Shown piece after piece: positions 1 through 8,339 of a stretch of 38,010 bases of DNA (position 1 is its first letter; each line of letters opens with the position of its first letter). Both the position numbers and the translations under genes were made by a program. Source of the DNA: Bradyrhizobium pachyrhizi (GTDB taxonomy: Bacteria; Pseudomonadota; Alphaproteobacteria; Rhizobiales; Xanthobacteraceae); NCBI RefSeq assembly GCF_001189245.1, contig NZ_LFIQ01000051.1:10981-48990 (forward strand), given 5' to 3'. Under the pieces are notes generated by a model, which saw only the letters and a program-made list of their open reading frames with translations, made no database searches and had not been told where the DNA came from.

Positions 1-62
1 TCGAGCTGGTCGGCACCGGCTCGCTGCCGAACGACGGCAAGGTGATTGCAGACGAGCGTTAG
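1..62 (+). CDS. 3' end of an unidentified gene (partial)
   Basis: An open frame enters from the left edge and ends at a TAG at 60-62. The visible C-terminal residues are ELVGTGSLPNDGKVIADER. It runs in the same direction as the GmhB-like gene, about 100 bases downstream, so it may belong to the same heptose or sugar-phosphate group, but the 19 residues do not identify a family. It could also be a chance open frame, since only about 60 bases are visible. Confidence 0.4.
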   Translation, partial: ELVGTGSLPNDGKVIADER

Positions 63-166
63 GCCTTGAGATCACCCGGCGTTTGATCAGTCCGCATTTG
101 TCGCGCGCGGCGTTGTGAACTATTGAGCTAGCTCGTGCCCCGTGGAGACGGACGGATCATCACCTC

Positions 167-697
167 ATGAGCAGCGCTTCCGGAGATCAGCCGCGAAGGC
201 CGGCCGTCTTCTTCGATCGGGACGGCGTCCTGAACCAGGACATCGGTTATCTGTTCGAAAGCCACAGGCTGGTCTGGATCGACGGCGCACGCGAGGCGGT
301 CAAGGCCGTCAACGACATGGGGTATTTTGCGTTCGTCGTGACCAACCAGTCAGGCGTCGCAAGGGGTCTCTACGAGGAGACACACGTCCGGCAGCTTCAC
401 AACTGGATGGCCGATGAGCTCGGCAGGATCGGCGCGCATATCGACGCCTTTGAATACTGCCCGTTCCATCCTGAAGGGACGGTCGAACGATATCGGCAGG
501 TCAGCCACCGGCGCAAACCGTCGCCGGGCATGATCAATGATCTGCTGGAACGCTTTCCGGTCGACGTCGAACGCAGCTTTCTGGTCGGCGATCAGCCGAC
601 GGATCTCGAGGCGGCACGTGCGGCCGGGCTGAAGGGCTACCTGTTCTCAGGCTCCAATCTGGAAAAGTTCCTGAGGCCTCTGCTGCTCGGGAGCTGA
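167..697 (+). CDS. gmhB: HAD-IIIA phosphatase, GmhB-like (heptose bisphosphate phosphatase family)
   Basis: The 176-residue protein matches the D,D-heptose 1,7-bisphosphate phosphatase family, which removes a phosphate in ADP- or GDP-heptose synthesis in the cytoplasm. HAD motif I is DRDGVLN at residues 18-24 (nucleophile Asp18, acid/base Asp20). Motif II is TNQSGVARG at 59-67, and motif IV is GDQPTD at 141-146. The length is slightly below that of E. coli GmhB. The family zinc site (CxH...CxC in E. coli) is largely lost: Cys98 remains, but the other three ligand positions are Phe100, Ser113 and Arg115, in CPFHPEG and QVSHRRKP. It is either a zinc-free heptose phosphatase or a related sugar-phosphate phosphatase. 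It converges with the aminotransferase, with 35 bases between the two stops. Confidence 0.85.
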   Translation: MSSASGDQPRRPAVFFDRDGVLNQDIGYLFESHRLVWIDGAREAVKAVNDMGYFAFVVTNQSGVARGLYEETHVRQLHNWMADELGRIGAHIDAFEYCPFHPEGTVERYRQVSHRRKPSPGMINDLLERFPVDVERSFLVGDQPTDLEAARAAGLKGYLFSGSNLEKFLRPLLLGS

Positions 698-732
698 AGA
701 CCCCAGCGTCAGGCGCGAGGCCGCGATCGCGA

Positions 733-1830
733 TCAGAACTTCCGGATCAGCTCGATGACCTCGTCCTGCTGCTGGCGCGTGATTTCGGCGAACATCGGCA
801 GCGAGAGAATCCGGCCCTGATCGCGATGCGCATTGAGGAACTGCTCAGGCCGGTGATCGAACCGCGCATAGGCCGGCAGGAACGGCAGCGCGGTGGGATA
901 GTTGATGGCGGTCTGCACGCCGTTGGCGTTGAGATGGGCGGCGAGCGCGTCACGGCGCGGATGCCTGATCGTGTAGAGGTGATAGACGTGGCTGCGCGCC
1001 GGCGCGACCTCGGGCACCACGACATCCTCGATCTGGTTGAGGCCGGCATCATAGACCTCGGCCGCCGCCTGCCGGGCCGCGGTCCAGGCGGCAAGATGCG
1101 GCAGCTTGGCGGAGAGGATCGCGGCCTGCATGCCGTCAAGCCGGCTGTTGATGCCTTCGATGTGGTGCTGGTGCTTCACCAGTCCACCGTGGCGCGCCAG
1201 CATGGCCATCTGCTCGGCGAGCGCCGCGTCGTTGGTGACGACCGCGCCGGCATCGCCCATCGCGCCGAGATTCTTGCCGGGATAGAATGAATAGGTCGCG
1301 GCCTCGCCGAAGGTGCCGACCATGCGGCCCTTGTAACGCGCGAGATGAGCTTGGGCGCAATCCTCGATCACCCACAGCTTGTGCTTCTGCGCGATCGCCA
1401 TGATCGCGTCCATATCCGCGGGCTGGCCATAGAGATGCACCGGGATGATGCCGACCGTGCGCGGCGTGATCGCGGCCTCGATGGCCGCCGGATCGATCGT
1501 GAACGTCGCCTCGTCGGTGTCGCAGAAGACGACGGTGGCACCGGAATGAGTGATCATCGCCGCGGTCGAGATCCAGGAATGCGCCGTGGTGATCACCTCG
1601 TCGCCCGGCTTCACCTTCAGCGCCCGCATGGCAAGGTAAAGCGCGTCGGTGCCGTTGGCGCAGGACACGCAATGAGCGACCTCGGCCGCCGCCGCAAATT
1701 CGCACTCGAAGGCGTCGACATAGCTGCCGCGAATGAAGGCGTTGTCGCCGATCACGCCGGCGATCGCAGCGTCGATCTCGCCCTTGATGGACTGGTATTG
1801 CAGTTGCAGGTCGGCATACGGCACCGCCAT
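733..1830 (-). CDS. DegT/DnrJ/EryC1-type PLP-dependent sugar-nucleotide aminotransferase
   Basis: This 365-residue enzyme of the DegT/DnrJ/EryC1/StrS family should transfer an amino group from glutamate to a keto-sugar nucleotide. ANGTDAL at 58-64 binds the cofactor phosphate, Asp157 in VIEDCAQ contacts the PLP ring nitrogen, and Lys186 in SFYPGKNLGAMGD forms the Schiff base. The frame is open far upstream into the next gene. The ATG at 1830 is chosen because MAVPYADL starts like the family and AGGGGA lies a few bases before it. It is the last gene of an oxidoreductase-acyltransferase-aminotransferase set, the usual trio for a 3-acetamido (or 2,3-diacetamido) sugar. It is the only aminotransferase in the window, so it may also perform the WlbC/WbpE step for the distant wlbA-wlbB pair. 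Substrate is inferred from context. Confidence 0.9.
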   Translation of the reverse strand: MAVPYADLQLQYQSIKGEIDAAIAGVIGDNAFIRGSYVDAFECEFAAAAEVAHCVSCANGTDALYLAMRALKVKPGDEVITTAHSWISTAAMITHSGATVVFCDTDEATFTIDPAAIEAAITPRTVGIIPVHLYGQPADMDAIMAIAQKHKLWVIEDCAQAHLARYKGRMVGTFGEAATYSFYPGKNLGAMGDAGAVVTNDAALAEQMAMLARHGGLVKHQHHIEGINSRLDGMQAAILSAKLPHLAAWTAARQAAAEVYDAGLNQIEDVVVPEVAPARSHVYHLYTIRHPRRDALAAHLNANGVQTAINYPTALPFLPAYARFDHRPEQFLNAHRDQGRILSLPMFAEITRQQQDEVIELIRKF

Positions 1831-1847
1831 CGATATTCCCCTGTTGC

Positions 1848-2315
1848 CTATTGGCTCGTCAGCAGCCGGCGCGCCGGATTGCCGGCATAGGTGCCTGGCG
1901 TCGTGATGTCCTTGGTCACCACCGATCCGGCGCCGATGACGACGTCGTCGACGATCCTGACCGGCATGATCGTCGCATTGGAGCCGATCGACACCCGGTT
2001 GCCGATCACCGTCTCGCGCCACAGCTCCTTGCGTCCACGTGCCGGGCCGCCGGTGGAGAACGTGTCGTTGACGAACATCACACCGTGCCCGACGAAACAG
2101 TCCTCGCCGATGGTGACGAGCTCGCAGACGAAGGCATGCGACTGCACGCGGGTGCGCGCCCCGACGATCACGCCCTGCTGGATTTCGGTGAAGGGGCCGA
2201 CGAAGCAGTCGTCGCCGAGCTTGCAGCCATAGAGGTTGCACGGCTCGACGATCTTGACGCGTTCGCCGAACGCGACATCGCGCACGCTGGCCCGATGCAC
2301 CTCCGGCCGGTTCAC
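1848..2315 (-). CDS. hexapeptide-repeat sugar-nucleotide N-acyltransferase (WbpD/WlbB-like)
   Basis: The 155-residue protein is mostly left-handed beta-helix hexapeptide repeats: alternating I/V/L-G-x-x-x-x turns such as LGDDCFVGPFTEI, IGEDCFVGHGVMF and IGSNATIMPVRI, ending in AGNPARRL, the common end of small acetyltransferases. It probably transfers an acetyl group from acetyl-CoA to the amine installed by the downstream aminotransferase. Its ATG overlaps the stop of the upstream oxidoreductase (ATGA), which implies translational coupling. It is shorter than the second acyltransferase at 27970-28566. That protein has a C-terminal extension ([12 protein letters not shown]) that is absent here, so the two are not recent duplicates. 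Confidence 0.88.
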   Translation of the reverse strand: MNRPEVHRASVRDVAFGERVKIVEPCNLYGCKLGDDCFVGPFTEIQQGVIVGARTRVQSHAFVCELVTIGEDCFVGHGVMFVNDTFSTGGPARGRKELWRETVIGNRVSIGSNATIMPVRIVDDVVIGAGSVVTKDITTPGTYAGNPARRLLTSQ

Positions 2316-3373
2316 GAAACGACGCCCAGCCGGCTCAGCCGTGGCGTGAAGCGCAGCGCGACTTCCTCGCCGGTCTCGATCGACTCGTAGAGGGCCGAGA
2401 TCAGTTCAAGGCTCTTGCGGCCCTCGAGCCCGTCGACCAGCGCGGCGCGCTGGTTCTCGAGGCAATCGACCACGTGGTGATAATAGGCCTGATGGCCGAA
2501 GCCGTAGACGTTGGGCGGGTTGACCGAGAACTTCTCCACGACGTCCTTGTCGGACGGCAGCTCGTCGACAAAGCGCCAGTGCCGGATCTGGTTGACCGCG
2601 AAGCCCGAAATCTCGACGGTGCCCTTTTCGCCCAGGATCGAGAGCGAACCCTCGAGATCGGTCGGGCGCGCCGCGGTGGTCGCCTCGATGATCCCGAGCG
2701 CGCCGTTGCGGAACTTCAGCGTTGCGACGGCCGTATCCTCGGTTTCGATATTGGCCAGCGCCGTTGCCGCGCGCGCATGCACGCTCACCACGTCGCCGAA
2801 GAACCACTCCAGCATGTCGACATGGTGGCTCGCCTGATTGGTCAGCACGCCGCCGTCATAGGCCCAGGTGCCGCGCCAATCGTCCTGGTCGTAATAGGCC
2901 TGGTCGCGGCACCAGCGCACCCGGACCGTCCCCAGGATGAGCTTACCGAAGCGGCCGGCGTCGAGCGCCTCGCGCGCCTTGACCACGGGCACGTTGAAGC
3001 GGTTCTGCTTGACGATGAACATCTTGACGCCGGCCTGGTCACAGGCCCGGATCATGTCGTCGGCGTCCTGCAGCCGCAGCGCCATGGGCTTCTCGACCAC
3101 GGTGTGCTTGCCGGCCTTGGCGCAGGCGATCACATGCGCGGGATGCAGCCCGCTCGGCGTCAGCACGGCGACGGCATCGATGTCCTTCCGCGCCAGGAAT
3201 TCGTCCATGTCGTAATGGGCCGCAACGCCGAACTTCCCGGCAACCGCATCGGCGCGTGCGCGGATCGGATCGCAGACCGCGACCAGGCTCGCTCCCTCGA
3301 TGTGATTGCCACCCAGGAGATCGGAGTGACGCTTGGCGATACGCCCGCATCCGAGCAGGCCAAATCTGATCAT
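2312..3373 (-). CDS. Gfo/Idh/MocA-family sugar-nucleotide oxidoreductase
   Basis: The 353-residue NAD(P)-dependent dehydrogenase has GCGRIA at residues 8-13 (dinucleotide-binding turn), the family EKP motif at 94-96 and NQASHHVDML at 179-188 in the substrate-binding alpha/beta domain. It probably oxidises a sugar nucleotide at C3, giving the keto substrate for the aminotransferase two genes downstream. The frame is open a further 29 codons upstream, but MIRFGLLGCGRIA at 3373 is the natural N-terminus because the Rossmann strand starts at once. It differs from the classic WlbA protein encoded at 28563-29504, which has [10 protein letters not shown] at the same place, so it may act on another sugar. 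It is the first gene of a three-gene operon read leftwards out of the 3374-3842 gap. Confidence 0.9.
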   Translation of the reverse strand: MIRFGLLGCGRIAKRHSDLLGGNHIEGASLVAVCDPIRARADAVAGKFGVAAHYDMDEFLARKDIDAVAVLTPSGLHPAHVIACAKAGKHTVVEKPMALRLQDADDMIRACDQAGVKMFIVKQNRFNVPVVKAREALDAGRFGKLILGTVRVRWCRDQAYYDQDDWRGTWAYDGGVLTNQASHHVDMLEWFFGDVVSVHARAATALANIETEDTAVATLKFRNGALGIIEATTAARPTDLEGSLSILGEKGTVEISGFAVNQIRHWRFVDELPSDKDVVEKFSVNPPNVYGFGHQAYYHHVVDCLENQRAALVDGLEGRKSLELISALYESIETGEEVALRFTPRLSRLGVVS

Positions 3374-3842
3374 GCAACAGGCCCTGTCTTGTCTCGTGGC
3401 CGGCCATTGCAACCTGCCGAAGAGCCGAGGGAACAAGCGGCCTTGCGAGCCGCGCGACAACGTCCATTACCCAGAAAACTCGGGGTAAGGCAAGGCCATG
3501 CACCAGTCAGGCGGCGCGGCCGCGGCACCACGATTTCACGCGGCCTCGGCGCGCTTGGCCTCTGTGAGCATGGCAAAGGTCCTTGCGACAAGCCTCGCCG
3601 GGCAACGGCGATCCGATCAGGGACAACCGCTCCCCAGCCCCCGGAGCAACAAGCGGCATTTGCGTTATTAACCAGGAATAATAGAATGAAGGATCAGCAT
3701 AGTTCTTGTCGTCTTATCGTCGTCGTGCCATGCCCCTGGCTCAAAAGGCGGCATCGGTTGGCGATCGCGGGTTAGTCTGCCGAATACGATGACTATCCAC
3801 GAGACAGTCCAAAAGCGCAGCCCGAGACGGCGGTAGGTGAGA
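3374..3842. other. 469-base divergent intergenic region
   Basis: This gap separates the leftward oxidoreductase operon from the rightward membrane-protein gene and should hold both promoters. I see no convincing gene in it. An inverted repeat TTACCC-N10-GGGTAA lies at 3467-3488. A weak leftward TTGCCT-N18-TAATGG promoter-like pair overlaps it. Around 3665-3690 there is a short AT-rich patch (ttattaaccaggaataatag), and a good Shine-Dalgarno (AGGTGAG) directly precedes the ATG at 3843. None of the promoter-like pairs is strong. Confidence 0.5.
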
Positions 3843-5237
3843 ATGAACGATCGCGTTATTCAGCTGGAGCCGGGTTTCGGATGGCGCCAGGCCAAGCTTG
3901 CCCTGCTTGCCTACGCCCACGTCGTGGTTTGCTGCATCTCGCTGTATTGCATTACGATCATCGATTCCTTCCCGGGTGTCATCGCCTTCGACAAGGCACA
4001 CCTGGCATCCGCGATCGTCAACGTATTGGCGTTCAGTTCCCTCGTCATCCTGTTCGCAATCAGTCGCTTCAGCTTTGGCTATCTCGTCGGCTTCTACTTC
4101 TACATCATGGTCCTGGGGTATCTCTGGCTGATCGAATTTTCGGTGCTCGATTACGATCATCGCCTGGCGCTCGCCTCGATCGTGCTTTCGGCGCTCGCAT
4201 TCCTCGCCCCCGTGCTGTTCATCACCGCGCCGGTACGGCAGGCTATCGTCATGCCGGCGCGCGCCTTTCACGTGATGCCTTCCGTCATCCTGATTGCCTC
4301 AGTCGCGATCATCGGCATCGGGTCTCTCTACAACCTCAAGCTGGTCGATCTCGCCGAGATCTACAAATATCGCGCGGAGCTCGCGTTGCCGGGCGTCCTG
4401 CGATATGCGGTCTGGATCGTCTCGAACGCGCTGTTGCCTTTCGCCTTCGCCTGCTTCGTCGCCAGCAAGCGGATCTGGCAGGCAGGGGCCGCTCTGCTTC
4501 TCATGCTTATGTTCTACCCGATCATGCTGACCAAGATGGCGCTGTTTGCTCCGGTCTGGCTGCTGTTTCTAGCGCTGATCTGCAACCTCGCTGAGGCCAG
4601 GGTCACGACGATCCTGTCGTTTTTCCTGCCGATCCTGATCGGCACTATCCTGTTCTTCCTGGTCAAGGCCGAGGTGCTGCCAATCAAGCCCGCATTGGTT
4701 TATTTCGGCACCGTCAACACCAGGATGGTTGCGATCCCGTCGCTCGCCCTTGAAGTCTACAACAACTACTTCTCGGCGCACCCGCTGACCCATTTCTGCC
4801 AGATCAACGCGTTGAAGCTCCTGGTTGCCTGCGCCTATGACGAGCCGATATGGGCCGTCATGGCCAAGGCCTACGATCTCGGCGCCTTCAACGCTTCGCT
4901 GTTCGCCACCGAAGGCGTCGCTTCGGTCGGCCTCGTGCTCGCCCCGGTATCCGCGCTGGGCTGCGGCTTGATCATTGCCCTCGGCAATCGCCTGTCGTCC
5001 GGCTTGCCGTCGCAATTCGTTCTGCTCTCCGCGGGGCTGCTCCCCCAGGTTCTCCTCAATGTGCCGCTTTCAACCGCCCTGCTGACGAACGGCACCGGTC
5101 TGCTGTTCCTGCTCTGGTACATTACGCCGCGGTCAGCATTCGACCAGACGGCAGCGTCGACGACTGCGTCAAGCGAACGTCTGCAAAGTGAAGGTGCCAA
5201 CCAGGATGCGAGCTTGCAGCCGGTGGTTCTGAACTGA
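3843..5237 (+). CDS. polytopic membrane protein, possible O-antigen polymerase (Wzy-like)
   Basis: The 464-residue protein is very hydrophobic, with about 11-12 predicted membrane segments. These fall roughly at residues 18-42, 56-73, 76-98, 107-130, 143-163, 185-208, 213-276 (several), 355-380, 390-410 and 412-430. A long polar loop lies at about 280-350 and a low-complexity polar tail follows residue 432. One large loop between two blocks of helices is the topology of Wzy polymerases and related O-antigen proteins, but I see no diagnostic motif. The ATG at 3843 is preferred over a GTG at 3837 because the GTG lies within the Shine-Dalgarno AGGTGAG. It is one of the few genes on the plus strand and converges with the 2-epimerase gene. 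The presence of Wzm/Wzt makes a Wzy role less obvious. Confidence 0.75.
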   Translation: MNDRVIQLEPGFGWRQAKLALLAYAHVVVCCISLYCITIIDSFPGVIAFDKAHLASAIVNVLAFSSLVILFAISRFSFGYLVGFYFYIMVLGYLWLIEFSVLDYDHRLALASIVLSALAFLAPVLFITAPVRQAIVMPARAFHVMPSVILIASVAIIGIGSLYNLKLVDLAEIYKYRAELALPGVLRYAVWIVSNALLPFAFACFVASKRIWQAGAALLLMLMFYPIMLTKMALFAPVWLLFLALICNLAEARVTTILSFFLPILIGTILFFLVKAEVLPIKPALVYFGTVNTRMVAIPSLALEVYNNYFSAHPLTHFCQINALKLLVACAYDEPIWAVMAKAYDLGAFNASLFATEGVASVGLVLAPVSALGCGLIIALGNRLSSGLPSQFVLLSAGLLPQVLLNVPLSTALLTNGTGLLFLLWYITPRSAFDQTAASTTASSERLQSEGANQDASLQPVVLN

Positions 5238-5284
5238 ATCGAGCAGCGGAGGCTACGAAGCTTCAGCAGTCCGCCTCGACCAAC

Positions 5285-6331
5285 CTAAGGCAAGCCGCCA
5301 GAACTCAACAAGCGCGTGACATTGTAAGCCGCGCGACCGGTCCCATATTCCTCTATCTCGCGCCGAACGGCCTGCGCCGGCTGCATCCAGAGCCGATTCC
5401 AGCCGTGGGAAATCGTTTCCGTCCATTCGGTTTCGTCACGCAGCGTAGTGCATGGCACGCGATGGAAATAGGCCTCCTTCTGGACGCCTCCCGAGTCCGT
5501 ATAGACTTCAATTGCGTTGTGCAGAAGCTTGGCCATATCGAAGTAACCGACCGGATCGATGATCTTCAAGCCGTCGAGAGCAACTCCCATACGCAAAGCC
5601 GCCTGTCGGGTGCGCGGGTGCAGCGGTAGAACAACGGGGTATTTCTGCGACTGATCCTGCAGAAACCGTACGACGGCCAGAAGCTGCTCCCGGTCGTCGG
5701 TGTTTTCAGCGCGATGAATCGTGGCAAGTGAATATGTCTTCGGGACCAGCCCCAGGCTGGTGAGTATGGTCGAACTTTCTTCGGCCTTATCCGTTACGAA
5801 CAAGGTCGCATCGTACATCACGTCCCCGACGTGATGTACGCCTTTGGTTACGCCCTCGGCGGCGAGATTGGCAACAGCCACGGCCGTCGGACAGAAATTC
5901 AACGTGGCAAGATGGTCGGTTACCAGCCGATTGATTTCCTCTGGCATCCTGCGATTGAACGAACGAAGCCCCGCTTCGACGTGCGCGACCGGAATGTGCA
6001 ACTTCGACGCCGCGAGCGAGCCGGCCAAAGTCGAATTGGTGTCACCATAGACGACAACCCAGTCGGGCTTTTCCGTGAGCAGGATAGGCTCGATCGCAAT
6101 CAGCATACGTCCCGTCATGTCGGCGTGACCACCGCCATGGATATCGAGATGATGCTGCGGCTTTGGAATATCCAGTTCCTCGAAGAACACGTCGGACATG
6201 TTCGGGTCGAAATGCTGACCGGTATGCACCATGACTTCCGTGAGTCCGTCGGTCTCGCGGATCGCACGACTGACAGCCGCCGCCTTGATGAATTGCGGAC
6301 GGGCGCCGACAACCGTGAGAATCTTCAGCAT
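5285..6331 (-). CDS. wlbD: non-hydrolysing UDP-sugar 2-epimerase (WlbD/WbpI/WecB family)
   Basis: This 348-residue GT-B-fold epimerase interconverts gluco- and manno-configured UDP-2-acetamido sugars. Family signatures are GARPQFIK at 9-16, GQH at 38-40, GDTNS at 96-100 and EAGLRSFNRRMPEE at 119-132, followed by the C-terminal HPRT and SDSGG-type nucleotide-binding region. Next to the WbmF/G/H homologues, and with WlbA, WlbB and a UDP-HexNAc dehydrogenase in the same window, the likely reaction is UDP-GlcNAc3NAcA to UDP-ManNAc3NAcA. Plain UDP-GlcNAc 2-epimerase (WecB) activity cannot be excluded from sequence. The start codon follows the stop of the upstream SDR gene directly (TGAATG), so it is translated as part of the operon. 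Confidence 0.9.
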   Translation of the reverse strand: MLKILTVVGARPQFIKAAAVSRAIRETDGLTEVMVHTGQHFDPNMSDVFFEELDIPKPQHHLDIHGGGHADMTGRMLIAIEPILLTEKPDWVVVYGDTNSTLAGSLAASKLHIPVAHVEAGLRSFNRRMPEEINRLVTDHLATLNFCPTAVAVANLAAEGVTKGVHHVGDVMYDATLFVTDKAEESSTILTSLGLVPKTYSLATIHRAENTDDREQLLAVVRFLQDQSQKYPVVLPLHPRTRQAALRMGVALDGLKIIDPVGYFDMAKLLHNAIEVYTDSGGVQKEAYFHRVPCTTLRDETEWTETISHGWNRLWMQPAQAVRREIEEYGTGRAAYNVTRLLSSGGLP

Positions 6332-7396
6332 TCAGGAATACCTTGCGACATCGGGCAGCTGCGCAACGTGATTTCGCATGCAGCCGATGATGCGCTCGTG
6401 ATTTGCGCGCGTCCAATCGATGGTTCTCCGAAGACCATCCTCGTGGGCCACCGTCGCGACGAAGCCGAGTTTCTCGCGCGCCTTGGCCGGATCGCCGAAG
6501 CGCTGCCCGGACCTGTCCCAATCCCGCGCCGGCGTCAGCGCAATCGGCGTCACATTGCCGACGATCGAATTCACGCGGGTCGCCAGTTCAAGAATGCTGG
6601 TTTCGACGCCAGAGGCGAGATTGTAGATTTCGCCGGGCTCGCCCGAAAGCGCGCACGCCATCAATCCTCTCGCCATGTCTTCCACATAGATGAAGTCACG
6701 AGATGCAATCCCGCCGTTCTCAACCGGCAAGGCCTCGTCGTGCAGCGCTCTCCATATGAAAGTCGGCGTAACGTTTCTCCAGACGGTATGCACCGTTCCA
6801 CGCCAGCGGCCGGCGCCAAGGATCTCGCCGGGACCGTAAACATTCTGAAACCGCGCCTTCACGAAAGGCAGCTTGTATCGCGCAAAGTAGTAGTTACCGT
6901 ACATCTCGCCGATCAACTTCGAAATCGAGTACGGACTGTCGTGAAACAGAGAAACCGGCGCATCCTCTCTCGTCGCTTCGGCCCCCTGGAAGGTCTTCTC
7001 GGCCACGGCACAGCCTGCGGCGGCGTACACAACCTTCCGTAACGAGCCAATGCTCTTGAGCCTTTCAAAGAGCTTCAGGCTTGTGAGCGTATTGTTCTCG
7101 TGATCCGCGAGCGGATCGGCGATCGACGACTGATTGCCGTGATAGCAGGCGAGGTGAAAGACGTAGTCCAGATTTCCCGGCAACGCCGCAAGAACTGCGT
7201 CATCCGTGATGGAGCTCCGAATGAATTCGACCCGTGGATCGTCTGGTACATTTGAAATGTCAGCCGACAACAGGTTGTCGACTATGACGACTCGAGCTGG
7301 TGCCTGCTCGAGCAACTTCTTGACGAGATTTGATCCGACAAATCCAGCCCCGCCAACGACCAGGACGGTGGCTCCATTGAAAGAACTCATCTTCAC
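6332..7396 (-). CDS. wbmF: extended SDR, WbmF homologue
   Basis: The protein of about 354 residues closely resembles Bordetella WbmF as I remember it. The NAD-binding motif is GGAGFVG at 15-21. Characteristic stretches are CYHGNQSSIADPLADHENN and FQNVYGPGEILGAGRWRGT, and Tyr156-xxx-Lys160 sits in DSPYSISK. The segment that normally carries the catalytic Ser/Thr reads VVYAAAGCAVAEK, so that residue is Ala or Gly here, as in WbmF itself. In Bordetella the gene belongs to the locus that makes the 2,3-diacetamido-uronic-acid O-antigen. The start is GTG at 7396, overlapping the wbmG stop (GTGA); an ATG two codons later is an alternative. Confidence 0.9.
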   Translation of the reverse strand: MKMSSFNGATVLVVGGAGFVGSNLVKKLLEQAPARVVIVDNLLSADISNVPDDPRVEFIRSSITDDAVLAALPGNLDYVFHLACYHGNQSSIADPLADHENNTLTSLKLFERLKSIGSLRKVVYAAAGCAVAEKTFQGAEATREDAPVSLFHDSPYSISKLIGEMYGNYYFARYKLPFVKARFQNVYGPGEILGAGRWRGTVHTVWRNVTPTFIWRALHDEALPVENGGIASRDFIYVEDMARGLMACALSGEPGEIYNLASGVETSILELATRVNSIVGNVTPIALTPARDWDRSGQRFGDPAKAREKLGFVATVAHEDGLRRTIDWTRANHERIIGCMRNHVAQLPDVARYS

Positions 7397-8325
7397 CCCT
7401 TAGGTGCAGCCAGGTGACTGTAGACGTCCGTCACTCCGTGGGCGTCGTACCACGAGAGCTGCCGCCGAATTGTCTCTTGAAACGAAACCCTTGCTTTCCA
7501 CCCGAGGATCTCTCGCGTCCTGGTAGGATCCGGCACCACGGACGGAACATCGTCCTCTCCGACAGGCACCACCTTGACATCCGGATCGGCCGGCAACTGA
7601 AGATGCGATCGGACCAGATCGTATACGTCCTTGATGGAATGTCCCGTCCCGCTGGATACGTTGAAGATGCCGGTCGGCGCGCCGTCGCCCATCGCAATGT
7701 CTACTGCGGCGACGAAATCGGACATATCGAGGAAATCCCGGTAGGCAGCCGTGCAGAAGCATGCCTGTCCCGCCTTCAGTCGCTTGTAGAAGGTCGGGAT
7801 CGGACCGATTGCGAGGCGCGGGCCGGCGACGTTCGCAAGGCGCAAGGAAACGAACGGCAGACCGCTCATGGCCAGATATTGCTCGCCGGCAACCTTTGAA
7901 ATGCCGTAGCTCGTGAACGGCCGCAGCGGATGCTCGACGGCAATAGGCGTGCTCTCGGGGCGCCCGTAGCACAAGACGGTCTGGAAATTTATGATCCGGC
8001 GAATACCCGCGGTCCGCGCGAATTCAATGAGATTCGCGGTCCCCTCGACGTTCGTCGCGATGTCCTCGCGCCAGTTTGCCGGATCCTTGTAGGAAGCGGC
8101 CGAATGTACCAGGTGAGTTGGGGCAAAGTCGGCAAAGGCCTTCGCTACCAGATCACGATCGGCAATCGAACCTTCGACGAGATGTAGGCCCGGAAGCGCG
8201 GGCACGACCTCACGCTTGCCGGTCGCGAAATTGTCGATGACAAGAATGTCGTGACCCTGCGGCAACCAGTGCTCGATAAGATTCGAGCCGAGGCACCCCG
8301 CCCCGCCGGTGATAATGATGCGCAT
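7393..8325 (-). CDS. wbmG: extended SDR epimerase, WbmG homologue
   Basis: This 310-residue SDR is recognisable as a homologue of Bordetella bronchiseptica WbmG. It shares GGAGCLGSNLIEHWLPQGH at 7-25, the NFQTxLCYGRP segment with Thr116, Tyr140-xxx-Lys144 in FTSYGISK, RLANVAGPRLAIGPIPTFYK, and the C-terminal DVYSHLAAPK. The triad Thr-Tyr-Lys is complete, as expected for a C4-epimerase-type SDR acting on a UDP-hexuronic acid. It lies 14 bases from wbmH and overlaps wbmF by four bases, in the order wbmH-wbmG-wbmF of transcription. The exact substrate is inferred from the Bordetella comparison and the diacetamido-uronate genes in the window. Confidence 0.92.
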   Translation of the reverse strand: MRIIITGGAGCLGSNLIEHWLPQGHDILVIDNFATGKREVVPALPGLHLVEGSIADRDLVAKAFADFAPTHLVHSAASYKDPANWREDIATNVEGTANLIEFARTAGIRRIINFQTVLCYGRPESTPIAVEHPLRPFTSYGISKVAGEQYLAMSGLPFVSLRLANVAGPRLAIGPIPTFYKRLKAGQACFCTAAYRDFLDMSDFVAAVDIAMGDGAPTGIFNVSSGTGHSIKDVYDLVRSHLQLPADPDVKVVPVGEDDVPSVVPDPTRTREILGWKARVSFQETIRRQLSWYDAHGVTDVYSHLAAPKG

Positions 8326-8339
8326 CGAACTTGATCCGA

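Noticed and set aside
1831..2241. Open extension of the aminotransferase frame back to 2241.
   Set aside because: The added residues are Arg-rich read-through over the acyltransferase gene; a good ribosome site precedes the ATG at 1830.
2474..7042. Long plus-strand open frames at 2474-3775 and 5831-7042, with similar ones at 12149-13183 and elsewhere.
   Set aside because: They are antisense to well-supported minus-strand enzymes, have Arg/His/Asp-rich compositions typical of high-GC shadow frames and show no motifs.
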